Shown: positions 18,401 through 27,257, counted from the first letter of the stretch. The stretch: 64,000 bases of DNA from Erythrobacter rubeus (GCF_014705715.1 NZ_JACXLC010000001.1:2355860-2419859); one strand, 5' to 3'. Numbers and translations: made by a program. Notes: generated by a model from the sequence alone, not told the origin.

Positions 18401-18555
18401 CCATCGTGGAAAGCCAGCCCTTCGGCGGCGAAGGCCTGTCGGGCACCGGCCCCAAGGCAGGCGGCCCGCACTACCTCGCGCGCTTCGCGACCGAGCGCGT
18501 GACCTGCATCGACACGACCGCTGCGGGAGGAAACGCAAGTCTGCTGGCGAGCTGA
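15412..18555 (+). CDS. putA: Bifunctional proline dehydrogenase / P5C dehydrogenase
   Basis: This 1047-residue enzyme (GTG 15412 start; ATG 15433 possible) oxidises proline to glutamate. The N-terminal half is the FAD proline dehydrogenase barrel (ISVKLSALHPKYTHFHADEA, LFVRLVKGAYWDSEIK, FATHNAYTVAAVKEM). The C-terminal half is the NAD aldehyde dehydrogenase (TISPWNFPLAIFTGM, FTGSTETARLINQAL, LIAETGGQNAMIVD, and the catalytic Cys in SAGQRCSALRVLYLQ at about residue 838). The E. coli-type ribbon-helix-helix DNA-binding domain is absent, so it is the short enzyme-only form and cannot repress its own gene. It stands alone on its strand. Confidence 0.97.
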   Translation: MTTSSLPMNSAHYLDRSELRRAYRAEEEACIAQRIEQAAPARKVKDAAASLAIDLIEGARAQKASGIDAFLQQYGLDTEEGIALMCLAEALLRVPDEDTADALIRDKIGEIEWSDHLGESSSTFVNAATFSLMLTGEVLEQPEAHQKGMGRVLKGTMNRLGEPVIRKATLQAMRILGGQFVFGRNIGEALKRAKPERAKGLTHSFDMLGEAAMTFADAQRYADAYEGALDRLAREADGGIGPSPGISVKLSALHPKYTHFHADEARRDIVPIVKRLALKARDANIHFTLDAEEAERLEVSLDIIEDLVSDDEIFIRPDGSRWEGFGLAIQAYQKRGVPLCDWTAKLARRHGRKLFVRLVKGAYWDSEIKISQVGGYTDYPVFTRKIATDVSYLACATRLFEHDDVIRPAFATHNAYTVAAVKEMSEGRFFEFQRLHGMGEEVYDALRKLEGNDPTPVRIYAPVGGHKELLAYLVRRLLENGANTSFVNRMGDADIPAEELVGDPVGELAAFDPRRNPAIPLPRDILGERLNSAGVDLSDPLVIGPLQARLAELAETPWRAEPTFLGEEEGETAPITMPHDLTSTVGTRRDATEQEVDAAFARAELIQPGWDALGGEKRALLLEEAAKLFEDHTDEFLSLCQREAGKTLLDGVAEVREAVDFLRYYASEARRQFEHPLTLPGPTGEENTLCMHGRGVFATISPWNFPLAIFTGMASAALAAGNAVIAKPAEQTPLIAALAVKLCHEAGIPPEALQLLPGAGEVGQLITADPRLAGVAFTGSTETARLINQALAGRDGPIATLIAETGGQNAMIVDSSALPEQVVRDVLASAFQSAGQRCSALRVLYLQDDVADEMLEMIRGGFEALHVGDPALLSTDVGPVIDPDAQAALERHVARRQQNDRTVWRLDLDPSTAKGCFVAPTIIELDSILDLKRENFGPVLHVVRYAAEDLGQVIADINATGYGLTLGLHSRIAATRRFVQARAKVGNFYVNRNQIGAIVESQPFGGEGLSGTGPKAGGPHYLARFATERVTCIDTTAAGGNASLLAS

Positions 18556-18638
18556 CCGAAAAGGTGGGACGCGGCTCTGGACGGTGTACGTCAATGGCTC
18601 GATTGCGGCCCTTGGAAAAAACGGGAGATAATCAGTCC

Positions 18639-19181
18639 ATGCCGGGCAGAGTGATAGCGGTCGCCAGAGACGCAGACCACAGATTCTCGAAGCTGGTTGT
18701 GCAGCAAATCCATATCATCGCCGGGCTGGGCGTCGAAGGCGATGCGCATAACGGCGTCAAAGTGAAGCACCGGTCTAGGGTCAAGGCTGATCCGACGCAG
18801 CCAAATCTTCGCCAGGTGCACCTCATTCATTCGGAGTTGTTTTCAGAACTAAAAGAGAAAGGCTTCGACGTTAGGCCAGCCGATTTGGGAGAGAACATAA
18901 CCACAGAGGGAATCGATCTTCTCGCGCTCCCTCGGGATACCATTCTGGAAATTGGGTCGAACGTTCGCCTGCGTGTCACCGGTCTGCGCAATCCTTGCGC
19001 ACAGATAGAGTCGTTTCAGAAGGGGCTGCTTGCGGCCGTTCTGGATAAGGGTCCCAATGGCGAGTTGATCCGCAAATCCGGTATCATGACCACCGTGATC
19101 GAGGGAGGACCGATTGAGGCCGGCGACACGATCATGGCGATATTGCCAGATCCGCCCTTTCATCCGCTTGAGAGGGTTTGA
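18639..19181 (+). CDS. MOSC-domain protein
   Basis: The ATG at 18639 (180 residues) has GGGAG about eleven bases upstream; codons before it do not look coding. The MOSC pattern is seen in GLGVEGDAHNG, LRQVHLIHSELF, PADLGENITTEGIDL and the conserved cysteine in LRNPCAQIESFQKGLL. MOSC domains resemble the molybdenum-cofactor sulfurase C-terminus and bind or transfer sulfur or Mo-pterin; free-standing ones act on N-hydroxylated or other reducible substrates. Base composition is a little more AT-rich than putA and dcd on either side. Confidence 0.87.
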   Translation: MPGRVIAVARDADHRFSKLVVQQIHIIAGLGVEGDAHNGVKVKHRSRVKADPTQPNLRQVHLIHSELFSELKEKGFDVRPADLGENITTEGIDLLALPRDTILEIGSNVRLRVTGLRNPCAQIESFQKGLLAAVLDKGPNGELIRKSGIMTTVIEGGPIEAGDTIMAILPDPPFHPLERV

Positions 19182-19262
19182 GGAAGGCTCCCACCCAAGA
19201 CTCCCACACCTAAAACCTCGCCGCCGCTTGCCGCTCTCCCCACAATCGGGAATCACTTCTCC

Positions 19263-19817
19263 ATGGCGATTCTTTCAGACAAGTGGATTCGGGAACAGGC
19301 GCAGACGCACGGCATGATCGAGCCGTTCGTGGAGGCGCAGCGGCGTGAGGGTGTGATCTCCTACGGCCTCAGCTCCTACGGCTATGACGCGCGGGTTGCG
19401 CCCGAATTCAAGATCTTCACCAATGTGAATTCGGCGACGGTTGATCCCAAGTCGTTCGATGCAGAAAGTCTCGTCGACCGGGAAACCGATGTCTGCATCA
19501 TCCCGCCCAATTCCTTCGCGCTCGCCCGCACAGTAGAATATTTCCGCGTGCCTGAAGACGTGCTGGTGATCTGCCTCGGCAAGAGCACCTATGCGCGCTG
19601 CGGGATCATCGTGAACGTGACCCCGCTGGAACCGGGGTGGGAAGGCCACGTCACGCTTGAGTTTTCCAACACCACCCCGCTGCCTGCGAAAATCTACGCC
19701 AATGAAGGCGCCTGCCAGTTCCTGTTCCTCAAAGGGAACGAGCGCTGCGAAACGAGCTACAAGGACCGCGCCGGCAAATATATGGGCCAGAAGGGTGTGA
19801 CGTTGCCGCGGTTGTAA
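19263..19817 (+). CDS. dcd: dCTP deaminase
   Basis: This 184-residue protein carries the whole Dcd pattern: [95 protein letters not shown] and the C-terminal [20 protein letters not shown]. It deaminates dCTP to dUTP in the cytoplasm, feeding dTTP synthesis. The length is close to that of the E. coli enzyme. A weak hairpin, CACTG/CAGTG at 19829-19844 with TTTT after it, may end transcription. Confidence 0.97.
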   Translation: MAILSDKWIREQAQTHGMIEPFVEAQRREGVISYGLSSYGYDARVAPEFKIFTNVNSATVDPKSFDAESLVDRETDVCIIPPNSFALARTVEYFRVPEDVLVICLGKSTYARCGIIVNVTPLEPGWEGHVTLEFSNTTPLPAKIYANEGACQFLFLKGNERCETSYKDRAGKYMGQKGVTLPRL

Positions 19818-19897
19818 AGGCCAAGCGTCACTGGTTGAGCAGTGCCTTTTGTGAGCTTGCCGCCCCGCCTCCGGCCGATGCCGTCGTCAGAGATGAC

Positions 19898-20638
19898 TTA
19901 TACGAGCTGCCTTCCGTCAAGGCCGGGATTAACTGCCGCGTGCCAAAGCCAAGCTGCCATCGCAGTATGACTCACAGGTTGCAGTATCGGGTAGGACCAG
20001 TCGATCCAAATTCCCAGACGTGCACCGAAATAACCATCCACCGTGATGACGAGGGTGAGCGGCACGGCCAGCAGCAAGAGCGTCGATAGAATTCGGTCGG
20101 ATAGCGCCGGCGCCCAACAGGCTAGACCCAAGGCTGAGCTGCCTAGTGCAAAGCAGACGAGTACAACAAAGAAAACGCCATTCCAGATTCCTTGATAGAC
20201 GAACACCGCATTGCGAATCAGGTCACGGGTTGCCGGATCGGCAGCCGCATAGCCAGAACGCCATGCACCGTTCTGAGCCCAGATATTGATTGAAAGGCCA
20301 AGCGCTTCGGCAAACGCCCAGAAGGCCATCGCCACCAGTCCCGTCCATGCCAGGGCGGGTGCCCGGCGAGCCAGCACTGCGGCGAGCCCCCCATAAGCCA
20401 CGAGCGCGATGAAAACGTGGAGGAAGTTGACCCATAGGCGAGCGAGATATGCCGGGTTTGCCGCAAGTGCTACGCCAGCTTCGAAGCTTGCCGGAGAGGA
20501 GTAGTTTTGCGGCAGCCACCAGAGCAAAACCGTCGTTACGGCCGAAAGCAAGGCTCAGATGGCGGCAACTCGCAGCGAGGCTAGACGAGAAGGCCACGTA
20601 GGTGCGAGAGCGCCGCCGGAGGTTCGGTTAACGGTCAT
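19898..20638 (-). pseudogene. Six-helix membrane protein with in-frame TGA in helix 1
   Basis: An ATG at 20638 opens a frame that runs to 19898 with a single interruption, TGA at 20555-20557 (codon 28). The TGA falls inside what reads as the first membrane helix: SLRVAAI, stop, ALLSAVTTVLLWWLP. A TGG-to-TGA change of a tryptophan would explain it. After the stop there is a possible TTG restart at 20551 giving 217 residues. The remainder has about five more hydrophobic helices (FLHVFIALVAYGGLAAVL, VAMAFWAFAEALGLSI, FVVLVCFALGSSALGL, LLLLAVPLTLVITVDGYF). It lies 40 bases downstream of the LytTR gene and is probably its partner. I do not recognise the family. Confidence 0.65.
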
Positions 20639-20677
20639 CTCTAAGTCATGACGTGCGAGTGGAGCTTGAGCTAAGCT

Positions 20678-21499
20678 TTAGGGACGAAAGAGCCCCATCT
20701 GTGATGAAACCCTACTTAGCGCGTCATCAAGTTGCCCTAAGCGTTTGAGCGATAGGGGCAGCCGCTCTCCAGTATCGAGCGTAATGGCAATAGCACCCGA
20801 TTTTCCCTGCCGCTCTACCGAGCAAACTCGTGCTGCGTTCACGATCGCGCTTCTGTGAACCTGCACAAACCCGAATGGGACAAGCATCTCTGCAATCTGC
20901 CGCATGGTAGCGCGCACAAGATAGGCGCGCGATACGCTTCTGACTTCGCAGTAATTGCCCGCGGATCTTACGCAAATCAGATCGTTCACGTGCAGCCGGA
21001 GCTTAGGCTCACTCGGAAAGGTGATCCAGGGCGAGGCCTCTCGCGCGGCAGCATCAATGCTGGGCTCAACGCTCATTGCGTGGACGCGCACGAGTAGGAG
21101 CGCAACCGCAGCAGCAAGCGCGGCTACCGGCCAGCGGTCAATCGACCCGTAGGTGATGAGCCGAAGGGCATCAGACGTCGTCCCGGGCGCGGCCGCCAAA
21201 AGATGTGCGGCGGCATATCCAACTATTGTGGTCGAAAAAATGAAAACCGCTGCAACGAACTGCGAGCCGCAATCCGCGGTCATTGATGAAAGCCGGCGCC
21301 TTTGCCTATACCCAATTACAATCACGATCGTCGTCAAAAGGCCTGCAATCAGACCCCAGCGAAAGGGTGCTTTCGGGCCGACTGATAGTCCTGCTGCCGT
21401 CGCCGACAGCCAGCATTGCCCCGCGTAAACGAGCGCCAAACCAACAAAAAGGCCGACCAGAGCAATCGAGTAACGGCGCGAGGTCGCAGTAGCGAACAT
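20678..21499 (-). CDS. Membrane-anchored LytTR transcriptional regulator
   Basis: This 273-residue protein has about four N-terminal membrane helices (IALVGLFVGLALVYAGQCWL, GLIAGLLTTIVIVIGY, FVAAVFIFSTTIVGYAAAHLL, VAALAAAVALLLVRV). A C-terminal LytTR DNA-binding domain follows, with VNDLICVRSAGNYCEVRS, TMRQIAEMLVPFGFVQVHRSAIVNAARV and TGERLPLSLKRL. This layout binds DNA while anchored in the membrane, without a receiver domain. The downstream gene encodes a membrane protein, and such LytTR/membrane-protein pairs often regulate each other. GC content is lower than in the surrounding metabolic genes. Confidence 0.9.
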   Translation of the reverse strand: MFATATSRRYSIALVGLFVGLALVYAGQCWLSATAAGLSVGPKAPFRWGLIAGLLTTIVIVIGYRQRRRLSSMTADCGSQFVAAVFIFSTTIVGYAAAHLLAAAPGTTSDALRLITYGSIDRWPVAALAAAVALLLVRVHAMSVEPSIDAAAREASPWITFPSEPKLRLHVNDLICVRSAGNYCEVRSVSRAYLVRATMRQIAEMLVPFGFVQVHRSAIVNAARVCSVERQGKSGAIAITLDTGERLPLSLKRLGQLDDALSRVSSQMGLFRP

Positions 21500-21842
21500 A
21501 AAGCAAGACTATCTCAGAAAGCCGATGTTGAATAGGCGTCCGGCTTCCTTAAGAGCGGAACTTCCGCCTCCCCACCCCCAAAGCGGCATTCGCCGTTTTC
21601 CTACGCGGCAGGGAAACGCTAGGGTTCGGGCATGACGCACGCTCATCCGATCTCTCGTTCCGCCTGCCTGGATACCCCGTCCCCGCGAAACCACCGCCCC
21701 TCAGGATTTTCCTCTCCAGGGCCGTGTAACAGGCGGTCCATGTGCCTCTCACCTGCGACGAACCGAGTGCTTGCCCGTACGCTGGATCGGCCTTTGACAC
21801 ATGCCTGCTACACGCGCATGGCGTTCATGAAGGAGATCCCCA
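21500..21842. other. Intergenic stretch without a recognisable gene
   Basis: This is the divergent gap between the LytTR gene and the saccharopine-dehydrogenase-like gene. I see no convincing reading frame, tRNA or strong hairpin. GGAG lies just before the ATG at 21843. Promoters for both neighbours must lie here. Confidence 0.5.
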
Positions 21843-23033
21843 ATGGCTGCCAATAATGACGATACCCGCGAATTCGACATCATCGTATACGGCGCAACCG
21901 GCTATACCGGCCGTCTCGTCGCCGAGCACTTCGTACGCGAATATGGGGGCACGGCCGATGGGCCGAAATGGGCCATGGCCGGACGCAACCAGGCAAAGCT
22001 CGAAGACGTCCGCACCCTGATCGGCGCGCCGGACGATACGCCGCTTGTGGTTGCCGATGCCGACAGCCGCGAAGCGGTCGAGGCGATGTGCAAGCGCACC
22101 AAGGTCGTGATCACGACGGTCGGCCCCTACCAGCTCTACGGCGACGAGCTGGTCGCCGCCTGTGCGCGCACCGGCACCGATTACACCGACCTGTCCGGCG
22201 AACCCGCCTGGATGGCGGAGAAGATCGCGGAACTGGAAGACATCGCCAAGGAGAGCGGCGCGCGCATCTGCTTCTCGAGCGGCTTCGATTCCATCCCGTT
22301 CGATCTCGGTGTTCTCATGGCGCAAAAGGAGGCGAAGAAACGCTTCGGCAAACCGGCACCGCGCGTTCGCGGGCGCGTGCGCGCGATGCAGGGCACGTTC
22401 TCGGGCGGCACGGCAGCGAGCCTTGGCGCGACGATGAAGGCCGCGGCGAAGAACCCCAAGCTGATCAATGTGCTGCGCGATCCCTTCGCCTTGACGCCCG
22501 GTTTCGAGGGGCCGGACCAGCCATCGGGCATGGTGCCAAAATACGAGAAGGACATCGACAAATGGGCCGCGCCGTTCGTGATGGCGCCCATCAACACGAA
22601 GAACGTCCACCGCACCAACTTCCTGCTTGGTCATCCCTATGGAGAGGACTTCAAGTACGATGAAATGGTGCTCACCAGCCCCGGCGAAGCGGGCAAGAAG
22701 ATGGCCGAAGCTGCGGCGGAGATGATGAAGAACCCGTTCGGTGCAAAGCCGCCCAAGCCGGGCGAAGGTCCAACGGCGGAAGAGCGCGAGAACGGCTTCT
22801 ACGATGTGCTGTTCGTGTGCGAAATGCCCGACGGGCAGATGCTCCATTACGGCGTGAAGGGCAAGTACGATCCGGGCTACGGTTCGACCAGCCGCATGAT
22901 TGCGGAGACGGCCATCGCGCTCACCGAGAGCGATGCGCCTGGCGGGATCGGCACGCCGGGGTCCTTCCTGGGTGAGGATCTAGTGAAGCGGCTGGAAGAG
23001 CGCGCCGAGCTGACCTTCGCGGCAGAGAACTGA
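21843..23033 (+). CDS. Saccharopine dehydrogenase-like NAD(P)-binding protein (trans-acting enoyl reductase type)
   Basis: This 396-residue protein starts with a Rossmann fold, FDIIVYGATGYTGRLVAEHF, continuing WAMAGRNQAKLEDVRTLIG and VVITTVGPYQLYGDELVAACARTGTDYTDLSGE. That order is typical of the saccharopine dehydrogenase-like family, which includes the mycobacterial trans-acting enoyl reductase. SSGFDSIPFDLG and GTFSGGTAASLGATMKAA follow. Lysine biosynthesis is unlikely; a lipid or ketone-reducing role is more usual for this branch. It stands alone, and GGAG at 21831 supports the start. Confidence 0.88.
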   Translation: MAANNDDTREFDIIVYGATGYTGRLVAEHFVREYGGTADGPKWAMAGRNQAKLEDVRTLIGAPDDTPLVVADADSREAVEAMCKRTKVVITTVGPYQLYGDELVAACARTGTDYTDLSGEPAWMAEKIAELEDIAKESGARICFSSGFDSIPFDLGVLMAQKEAKKRFGKPAPRVRGRVRAMQGTFSGGTAASLGATMKAAAKNPKLINVLRDPFALTPGFEGPDQPSGMVPKYEKDIDKWAAPFVMAPINTKNVHRTNFLLGHPYGEDFKYDEMVLTSPGEAGKKMAEAAAEMMKNPFGAKPPKPGEGPTAEERENGFYDVLFVCEMPDGQMLHYGVKGKYDPGYGSTSRMIAETAIALTESDAPGGIGTPGSFLGEDLVKRLEERAELTFAAEN

Positions 23034-23055
23034 TCGGCACGCAATAGGACGAAAA

Positions 23056-23083
23056 GGCGGGGACGGTGATGGCCGCCCCCGCC
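23056..23083 (-). terminator. Rho-independent terminator of the ZnuD-like receptor gene
   Basis: GGCGGGG (23056-23062) pairs with CCCCGCC (23077-23083). Read on the minus strand the hairpin is followed by TTTTC, as expected for transcription leaving the receptor gene that ends at 23099. On the plus strand there is no T-run. Confidence 0.65.
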
Positions 23084-23098
23084 CTCTCTCTGGGAAGC

Positions 23099-25279
23099 TT
23101 AGAAGCTTAGGCGCACACTCGCCCGGATGTTCTGGCCCGGTAGCGGCACGAAGTCCTTGGTAAAGCTCGAATGACGCCGACCGGTCGTGTCGAACAGGTT
23201 TTCGCCAGCGAGTTGCAGGACGACGTTCTGGTTGTTCTCCAGCGGCCGCCAGGAAATGTAGAGATTGACGAAAGCGAAATCGTCGGTCGGGGTTTCGAAG
23301 TCGGTGATCTCGTCCTGCTCGGCGAACCATTGCACTTCGCCGCGCACATCGAACTGCCCGAACTCCGCATCGAGCGCGCCCAGTAGGCTGAGCGGCGGGA
23401 TGCGCGGCAGATTGTCGTCATTGTCGAGTTCTGCCTCGACATATTCGGCACGAAGATCGGCGTTGAGGCCGAAGGTGTCGCTCTGGAAAAGCGGGAAGGT
23501 CACCTGGCCTTCGAAACCGAAGAAGTTCGCATCGTCCTGCAGGAACAGGAACACCGGAAGATCATCCTCTTCCTCTCCGTTGGGCTGGAGGAAGATGAAA
23601 TCGTCGAACCATTGTGCGTAGACCGATGCGCTGAATTGTACCGCGCCAATATTGCCGCGCGCGAAGGCTTCGAGTCCCCATGCGCTTTCCTCATCGAAGG
23701 TTGGGTCGCCAATTTCAAAGGCCTGCGTCGCGATGTGCGGACCGTCGGAGAACAGCTCTTCACCTGCGGGGGCACGCTCGGAACGTGAGCCGGTTACGCC
23801 CAGTCGCACATCTCCATCACCGGGAACGGCGACGAAGGAAAGGGCGCCTGAGAACAGGTCGAAATTGCGATCCACACCGAACACGTCGGATTCCACGTCC
23901 ACATTCTCGTACCGTGCTGCACCTTCGATCTGGAAACCGTCGAAATCAAGCTCCTGCGCGGTGAAGATCGCGAAGGATGTGGTTTCATTTGGCGCAACGA
24001 AAGCCTCCTCGCCGACCGCTTCGAAATCCCGCGAGACGAATTGCGCGCCGATGACGCCGCCTTCGCGCTGCAGAAGCTCTGCGCGGATTTCGACCGTCTC
24101 GGTGTCGAAGACTGTGCCGACTTCGGCCCCTTCAAACTCGGTGTGCTCGTAGTCCGAATAGACGCCGCGCACCTTTAGGCGCGACAGGAAGCCGTCGCCG
24201 AGGCCGAAGTCACCGCGAAAATCGACGCGCAGCTGCTCGAGCCCGATCGTCACGATTTCTTCTTCCTCGCCCTCTTCCTCTTCTTCTTCGCCCTCTTCCT
24301 CACCGTGGGCATGCTCGGCACCTGGGCGGCCAACGACACCGTAATCGGTGTCGAAATAACCAACGGAAGCACCAATGCTGGAATCTCCGAAGAAGAACCC
24401 GACGCCGCCGTTTACCGTCCAGGTTTCGGTCGCGCTGTTCGGGATGAATTCGGTCTGGCCTGCCGCTTCGCGAATTTCGGCCGCCTCTTCGAATTCGCCT
24501 TCCGCTTCCTCTTCAGCCGCTTCCTCAAGCAATTCCGCGCGCAGCTCGGGCGAAAGCTGGAAGCCGGAGATTTCCAGGTCGTTGGTTTCGCGGAAAGAGC
24601 CGTCGAGGTGGAACACCACACTCTCGCCGACCGCGACATCGATCGACGCACCACCGCTCCGCAAGTCGCTGACTGTGTCGAACGCGGTGAGCGCGTCGAA
24701 GTGGACGCCGTTCTCCGGCACTTCGATGGGGATGCGGCGGTCGATGGCGTTGACCACACCGCCGATTGCCTGGCTGCCGTAAAGAAGCGCCGTCGGGCCG
24801 CGCAGAACTTCCACACGCGTGGTCGTAAGCGGATCGATCGTGGTTGCGTGATCGGCAGAGGTGTTGCCGACATCGGCAGTCCCCACGCCGTCGATCAGGA
24901 CGCGGACGCGCTCCGCATCGAGGCCGCGTAGGATCGGACGCGAAGATCCGGGCGCAAAGCTCGTCGCCGAGACGCCAGGGATTTTGACCAGCAGTTCGCC
25001 GATCTGACCGCTGAGGTCACGCTGTATTTCGTCGAGCCCGATGACGTCCTGACCGGCGATGAAGTCCAGTTCTTCCAGACCGTCAGCCGATACAAGGATG
25101 TCGCCGCGATAATGCGGATCCTCCGCGGCTGCCTCTTCTCGCGCGATCTGGCGCTCCGACTGCTCGTCGGCTTCAGCAGAGGTTTCGGTATCTTCCGCCG
25201 TCTCCGCAAGCGCCGGGCTTGCCGCGACAGCAAAGGAAATGGCGGTCGCAACCGCAATGCGAGAAGTGAGTATTTTCAT
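23099..25279 (-). CDS. TonB-dependent receptor, ZnuD-like, with acidic/His loop
   Basis: This 726-residue receptor has a Sec signal (AVAASPALAE), an acidic N-terminal stretch, and a plug with ISGVSATS-like residues, RPILRGLDAERVRVLIDG and SADHATTIDPLTTTRVEVLRGP. The last motif is typical of ZnuD-type zinc receptors. A surface-loop segment at about residues 320-345 is HAHGEEEGEEEEEEGEEEE, which could collect divalent metal ions. The C-terminus ends in the aromatic barrel signature RASVRLSF. Zinc import is an inference supported by the dyad at 25309-25321. It is monocistronic with its own terminator. Confidence 0.9.
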   Translation of the reverse strand: MKILTSRIAVATAISFAVAASPALAETAEDTETSAEADEQSERQIAREEAAAEDPHYRGDILVSADGLEELDFIAGQDVIGLDEIQRDLSGQIGELLVKIPGVSATSFAPGSSRPILRGLDAERVRVLIDGVGTADVGNTSADHATTIDPLTTTRVEVLRGPTALLYGSQAIGGVVNAIDRRIPIEVPENGVHFDALTAFDTVSDLRSGGASIDVAVGESVVFHLDGSFRETNDLEISGFQLSPELRAELLEEAAEEEAEGEFEEAAEIREAAGQTEFIPNSATETWTVNGGVGFFFGDSSIGASVGYFDTDYGVVGRPGAEHAHGEEEGEEEEEEGEEEEIVTIGLEQLRVDFRGDFGLGDGFLSRLKVRGVYSDYEHTEFEGAEVGTVFDTETVEIRAELLQREGGVIGAQFVSRDFEAVGEEAFVAPNETTSFAIFTAQELDFDGFQIEGAARYENVDVESDVFGVDRNFDLFSGALSFVAVPGDGDVRLGVTGSRSERAPAGEELFSDGPHIATQAFEIGDPTFDEESAWGLEAFARGNIGAVQFSASVYAQWFDDFIFLQPNGEEEDDLPVFLFLQDDANFFGFEGQVTFPLFQSDTFGLNADLRAEYVEAELDNDDNLPRIPPLSLLGALDAEFGQFDVRGEVQWFAEQDEITDFETPTDDFAFVNLYISWRPLENNQNVVLQLAGENLFDTTGRRHSSFTKDFVPLPGQNIRASVRLSF

Positions 25280-25308
25280 GATGACCCCGTCCAGTCGATC
25301 CGAGTATG

Positions 25309-25321
25309 TGATAACGTATCA
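25309..25321. promoter_or_regulatory. Dyad operator candidate (Zur-like) upstream of the ZnuD-like receptor
   Basis: TGATA-ACG-TATCA is a perfect 5+3+5 inverted repeat, 30 bases upstream of the receptor ATG (25279). Its wider context, ATGTGATAACGTATCAT, resembles the ATGTTATAACAT-type boxes bound by Zur proteins. With the metal-loop receptor downstream, zinc repression is plausible but not shown. Confidence 0.45.
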
Positions 25322-25553
25322 TTCGCCTAGCAGGATGATTTCGTTTCGCAACCCTCTCCGAGAATAATTTGGCAATCCCTTCGACGAAGGGCGTTTTTGT
25401 GACGATTAGGCACCATTTGGTGGGCAATCCGAGGCGCGCAGACCGTGCAAGGTAAGGCTGCGCCCCACGTGTTCCTTTCGTCCCCTGCCTTGCCAAGCCT
25501 GCGAATTCACGCCAACCCCAGCGGCGTTTGGTCGAGGGTACGAGGGGCAACGG

Positions 25554-27257
25554 GTGCAAAGCAGCATCATCTTCACGCTGGCATCCTGCGTGTTCTTCAT
25601 GGGGCTCGTCGGATTTGTCAGCTGGTACAAGACGCGCGGAACGGTGGAGGACAGGGACGGCTATTTCCTCGCCGGGCGCGGGCTTGGTGCGACCTTCATT
25701 GCCGGATCATTGCTGCTGACCAACCTGTCGGCCGAACAGCTAATCGGGCTCAACGGGTCGGCTTACGGCTTCAACATGTCGAGCATGGCATGGGAGGTGA
25801 CCGCGGCGGTCGCGACCATCGCGATGGCGCTCATATTCCTGCCGCGCTATCTCGCTGGCGCCTTCACTACCCTGCCGCAATTCCTCGCCGACCGGTTCGA
25901 TGACGGGGTGCGCCGCATGTCGGTGGTGTTGTTCATGCTCGGCTACGGGCTCGTGACGATCCCGTCCGTGCTGTATTCGGGCTCGATCGCGGTCATGCAG
26001 CTGTTCGACGTGCCGGGACTGACGGGCCTCGACTATGTCCCGGCGCTGATCACCACGGTGATCGTGATCGGCGTGACCGGCGCGATCTACGCGGTGCTAG
26101 GCGGGCTCAAGGCAGTCGCGATCTCGGACACGATTAACGGCATCGGGCTGCTGATCATCGGAATACTGATCCCCGTGCTCGGCCTGATCGCGCTGGGCGG
26201 AGGAGACTTCGCGCGAGGGCTGGCCACACTCACCACCGACCACCCGGAAAAGCTCAATGCCATCGGATCGAGCACTGATCCGACGCCGTTCGGCACAATC
26301 TTCACCGGCATGATCTTCGCCAACCTCTTCTACTGGTGCACCAACCAGTACGTGATCCAGCGCACACTAGGCGCAAAGTCGCTCGCCGAAGGGCAGAAGG
26401 GCGTGCTCGCCTCCGGGTTCTTCAAGATCATGGTGCCCTTCATGATGATGATCCCAGGGGTCATCGCCTACCATCTCTACGGTCCTGGTTTTGCGACCAT
26501 CGACCAAGCCTATCCCCGGCTCGCGAACGACCTGCTGCCGATCTGGCTCGCCGGGTTCTTCCTCGCCGTGCTGCTGGGCGCAGTGTTCAGTTCGTTCAAC
26601 TCACTGCTCAACAGCGCGGCGACCCTGTTTGCGCTCGACGTCTATGCGCCCGCACGCGGCGGCAAGGTCGACGACAAGTCACTGGTGCGGATCGCCAAGA
26701 TCGCCAGCGTGGTCATTGCGCTGTTCTCCTTCACTGTCGCGCCCCTGCTCCATTTTGCCGAAGCCGGACTGTGGCAGGTCATTCGCATCTTCACCGGCTT
26801 CTACAACATCCCGACCATCGCCATCGTAATCGTCGGCCTGTTCACGGCGCGCGTTCCGGCGCTCGGTGCGAAGATCGTGATCGTCTTCCATGTCGTGACC
26901 TACGGTCTGCTGCGCTTCGTTTTCGACGACGTGGTGACTTTGCACTTCATCCACCAATACGCGCTGCTGTTCGTGGCCGAAGTCGCGATCATGCTGGCGG
27001 TCGGCTATTGGAAGCCGTTGAAGGAAGCCTGGCGCTTCACCACGCGCGATGAGGTGGACCTGACCGAGTGGCGCTTCGCAAAGCCGCTGGCGGTCACGCT
27101 CTTTTCCTGTGTCGTTGGCCTGTATCTGCTGTTCTCGCCACTGGCATTGGCATCGACTGGCGGCTTCAGCACCATGTTTTACGCGCTTGGCTCGGCTCTG
27201 GTTATCGTCAACCTGGCGATCTGGGGGATCGCGAGCCGCCGAGCCGGAACAGGATGA
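25554..27257 (+). CDS. YidK-like solute:sodium symporter (SSS family)
   Basis: This 567-residue protein has about 14 membrane helices, with GTG 25554 preceded by a GAGGGG stretch. The similarity to E. coli YidK is visible along its length: GYFLAGRGLGATFIAGSLLLTNLSAEQLIGLNG, GMSSMAWEVT-like NMSSMAWEVTAA, ALIFLPRYL, LTTDHPEKLNAIG, FYWCTNQYVIQRTLGAKSLAEGQKG and SSFNSLLNSAATLFALDVY. SSS proteins couple sodium entry to uptake of sugars, inositol or other small solutes; the substrate is unknown. Its stop overlaps the next ATG, so the YeiH-like gene is co-translated. Confidence 0.94.
   Translation: MQSSIIFTLASCVFFMGLVGFVSWYKTRGTVEDRDGYFLAGRGLGATFIAGSLLLTNLSAEQLIGLNGSAYGFNMSSMAWEVTAAVATIAMALIFLPRYLAGAFTTLPQFLADRFDDGVRRMSVVLFMLGYGLVTIPSVLYSGSIAVMQLFDVPGLTGLDYVPALITTVIVIGVTGAIYAVLGGLKAVAISDTINGIGLLIIGILIPVLGLIALGGGDFARGLATLTTDHPEKLNAIGSSTDPTPFGTIFTGMIFANLFYWCTNQYVIQRTLGAKSLAEGQKGVLASGFFKIMVPFMMMIPGVIAYHLYGPGFATIDQAYPRLANDLLPIWLAGFFLAVLLGAVFSSFNSLLNSAATLFALDVYAPARGGKVDDKSLVRIAKIASVVIALFSFTVAPLLHFAEAGLWQVIRIFTGFYNIPTIAIVIVGLFTARVPALGAKIVIVFHVVTYGLLRFVFDDVVTLHFIHQYALLFVAEVAIMLAVGYWKPLKEAWRFTTRDEVDLTEWRFAKPLAVTLFSCVVGLYLLFSPLALASTGGFSTMFYALGSALVIVNLAIWGIASRRAGTG

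Noticed and set aside
19829..19850. Hairpin CACTG/CAGTG with TTTT after dcd as a terminator
   Set aside because: The stem has only five pairs and the T-run is short; mentioned with dcd but not listed as a feature.
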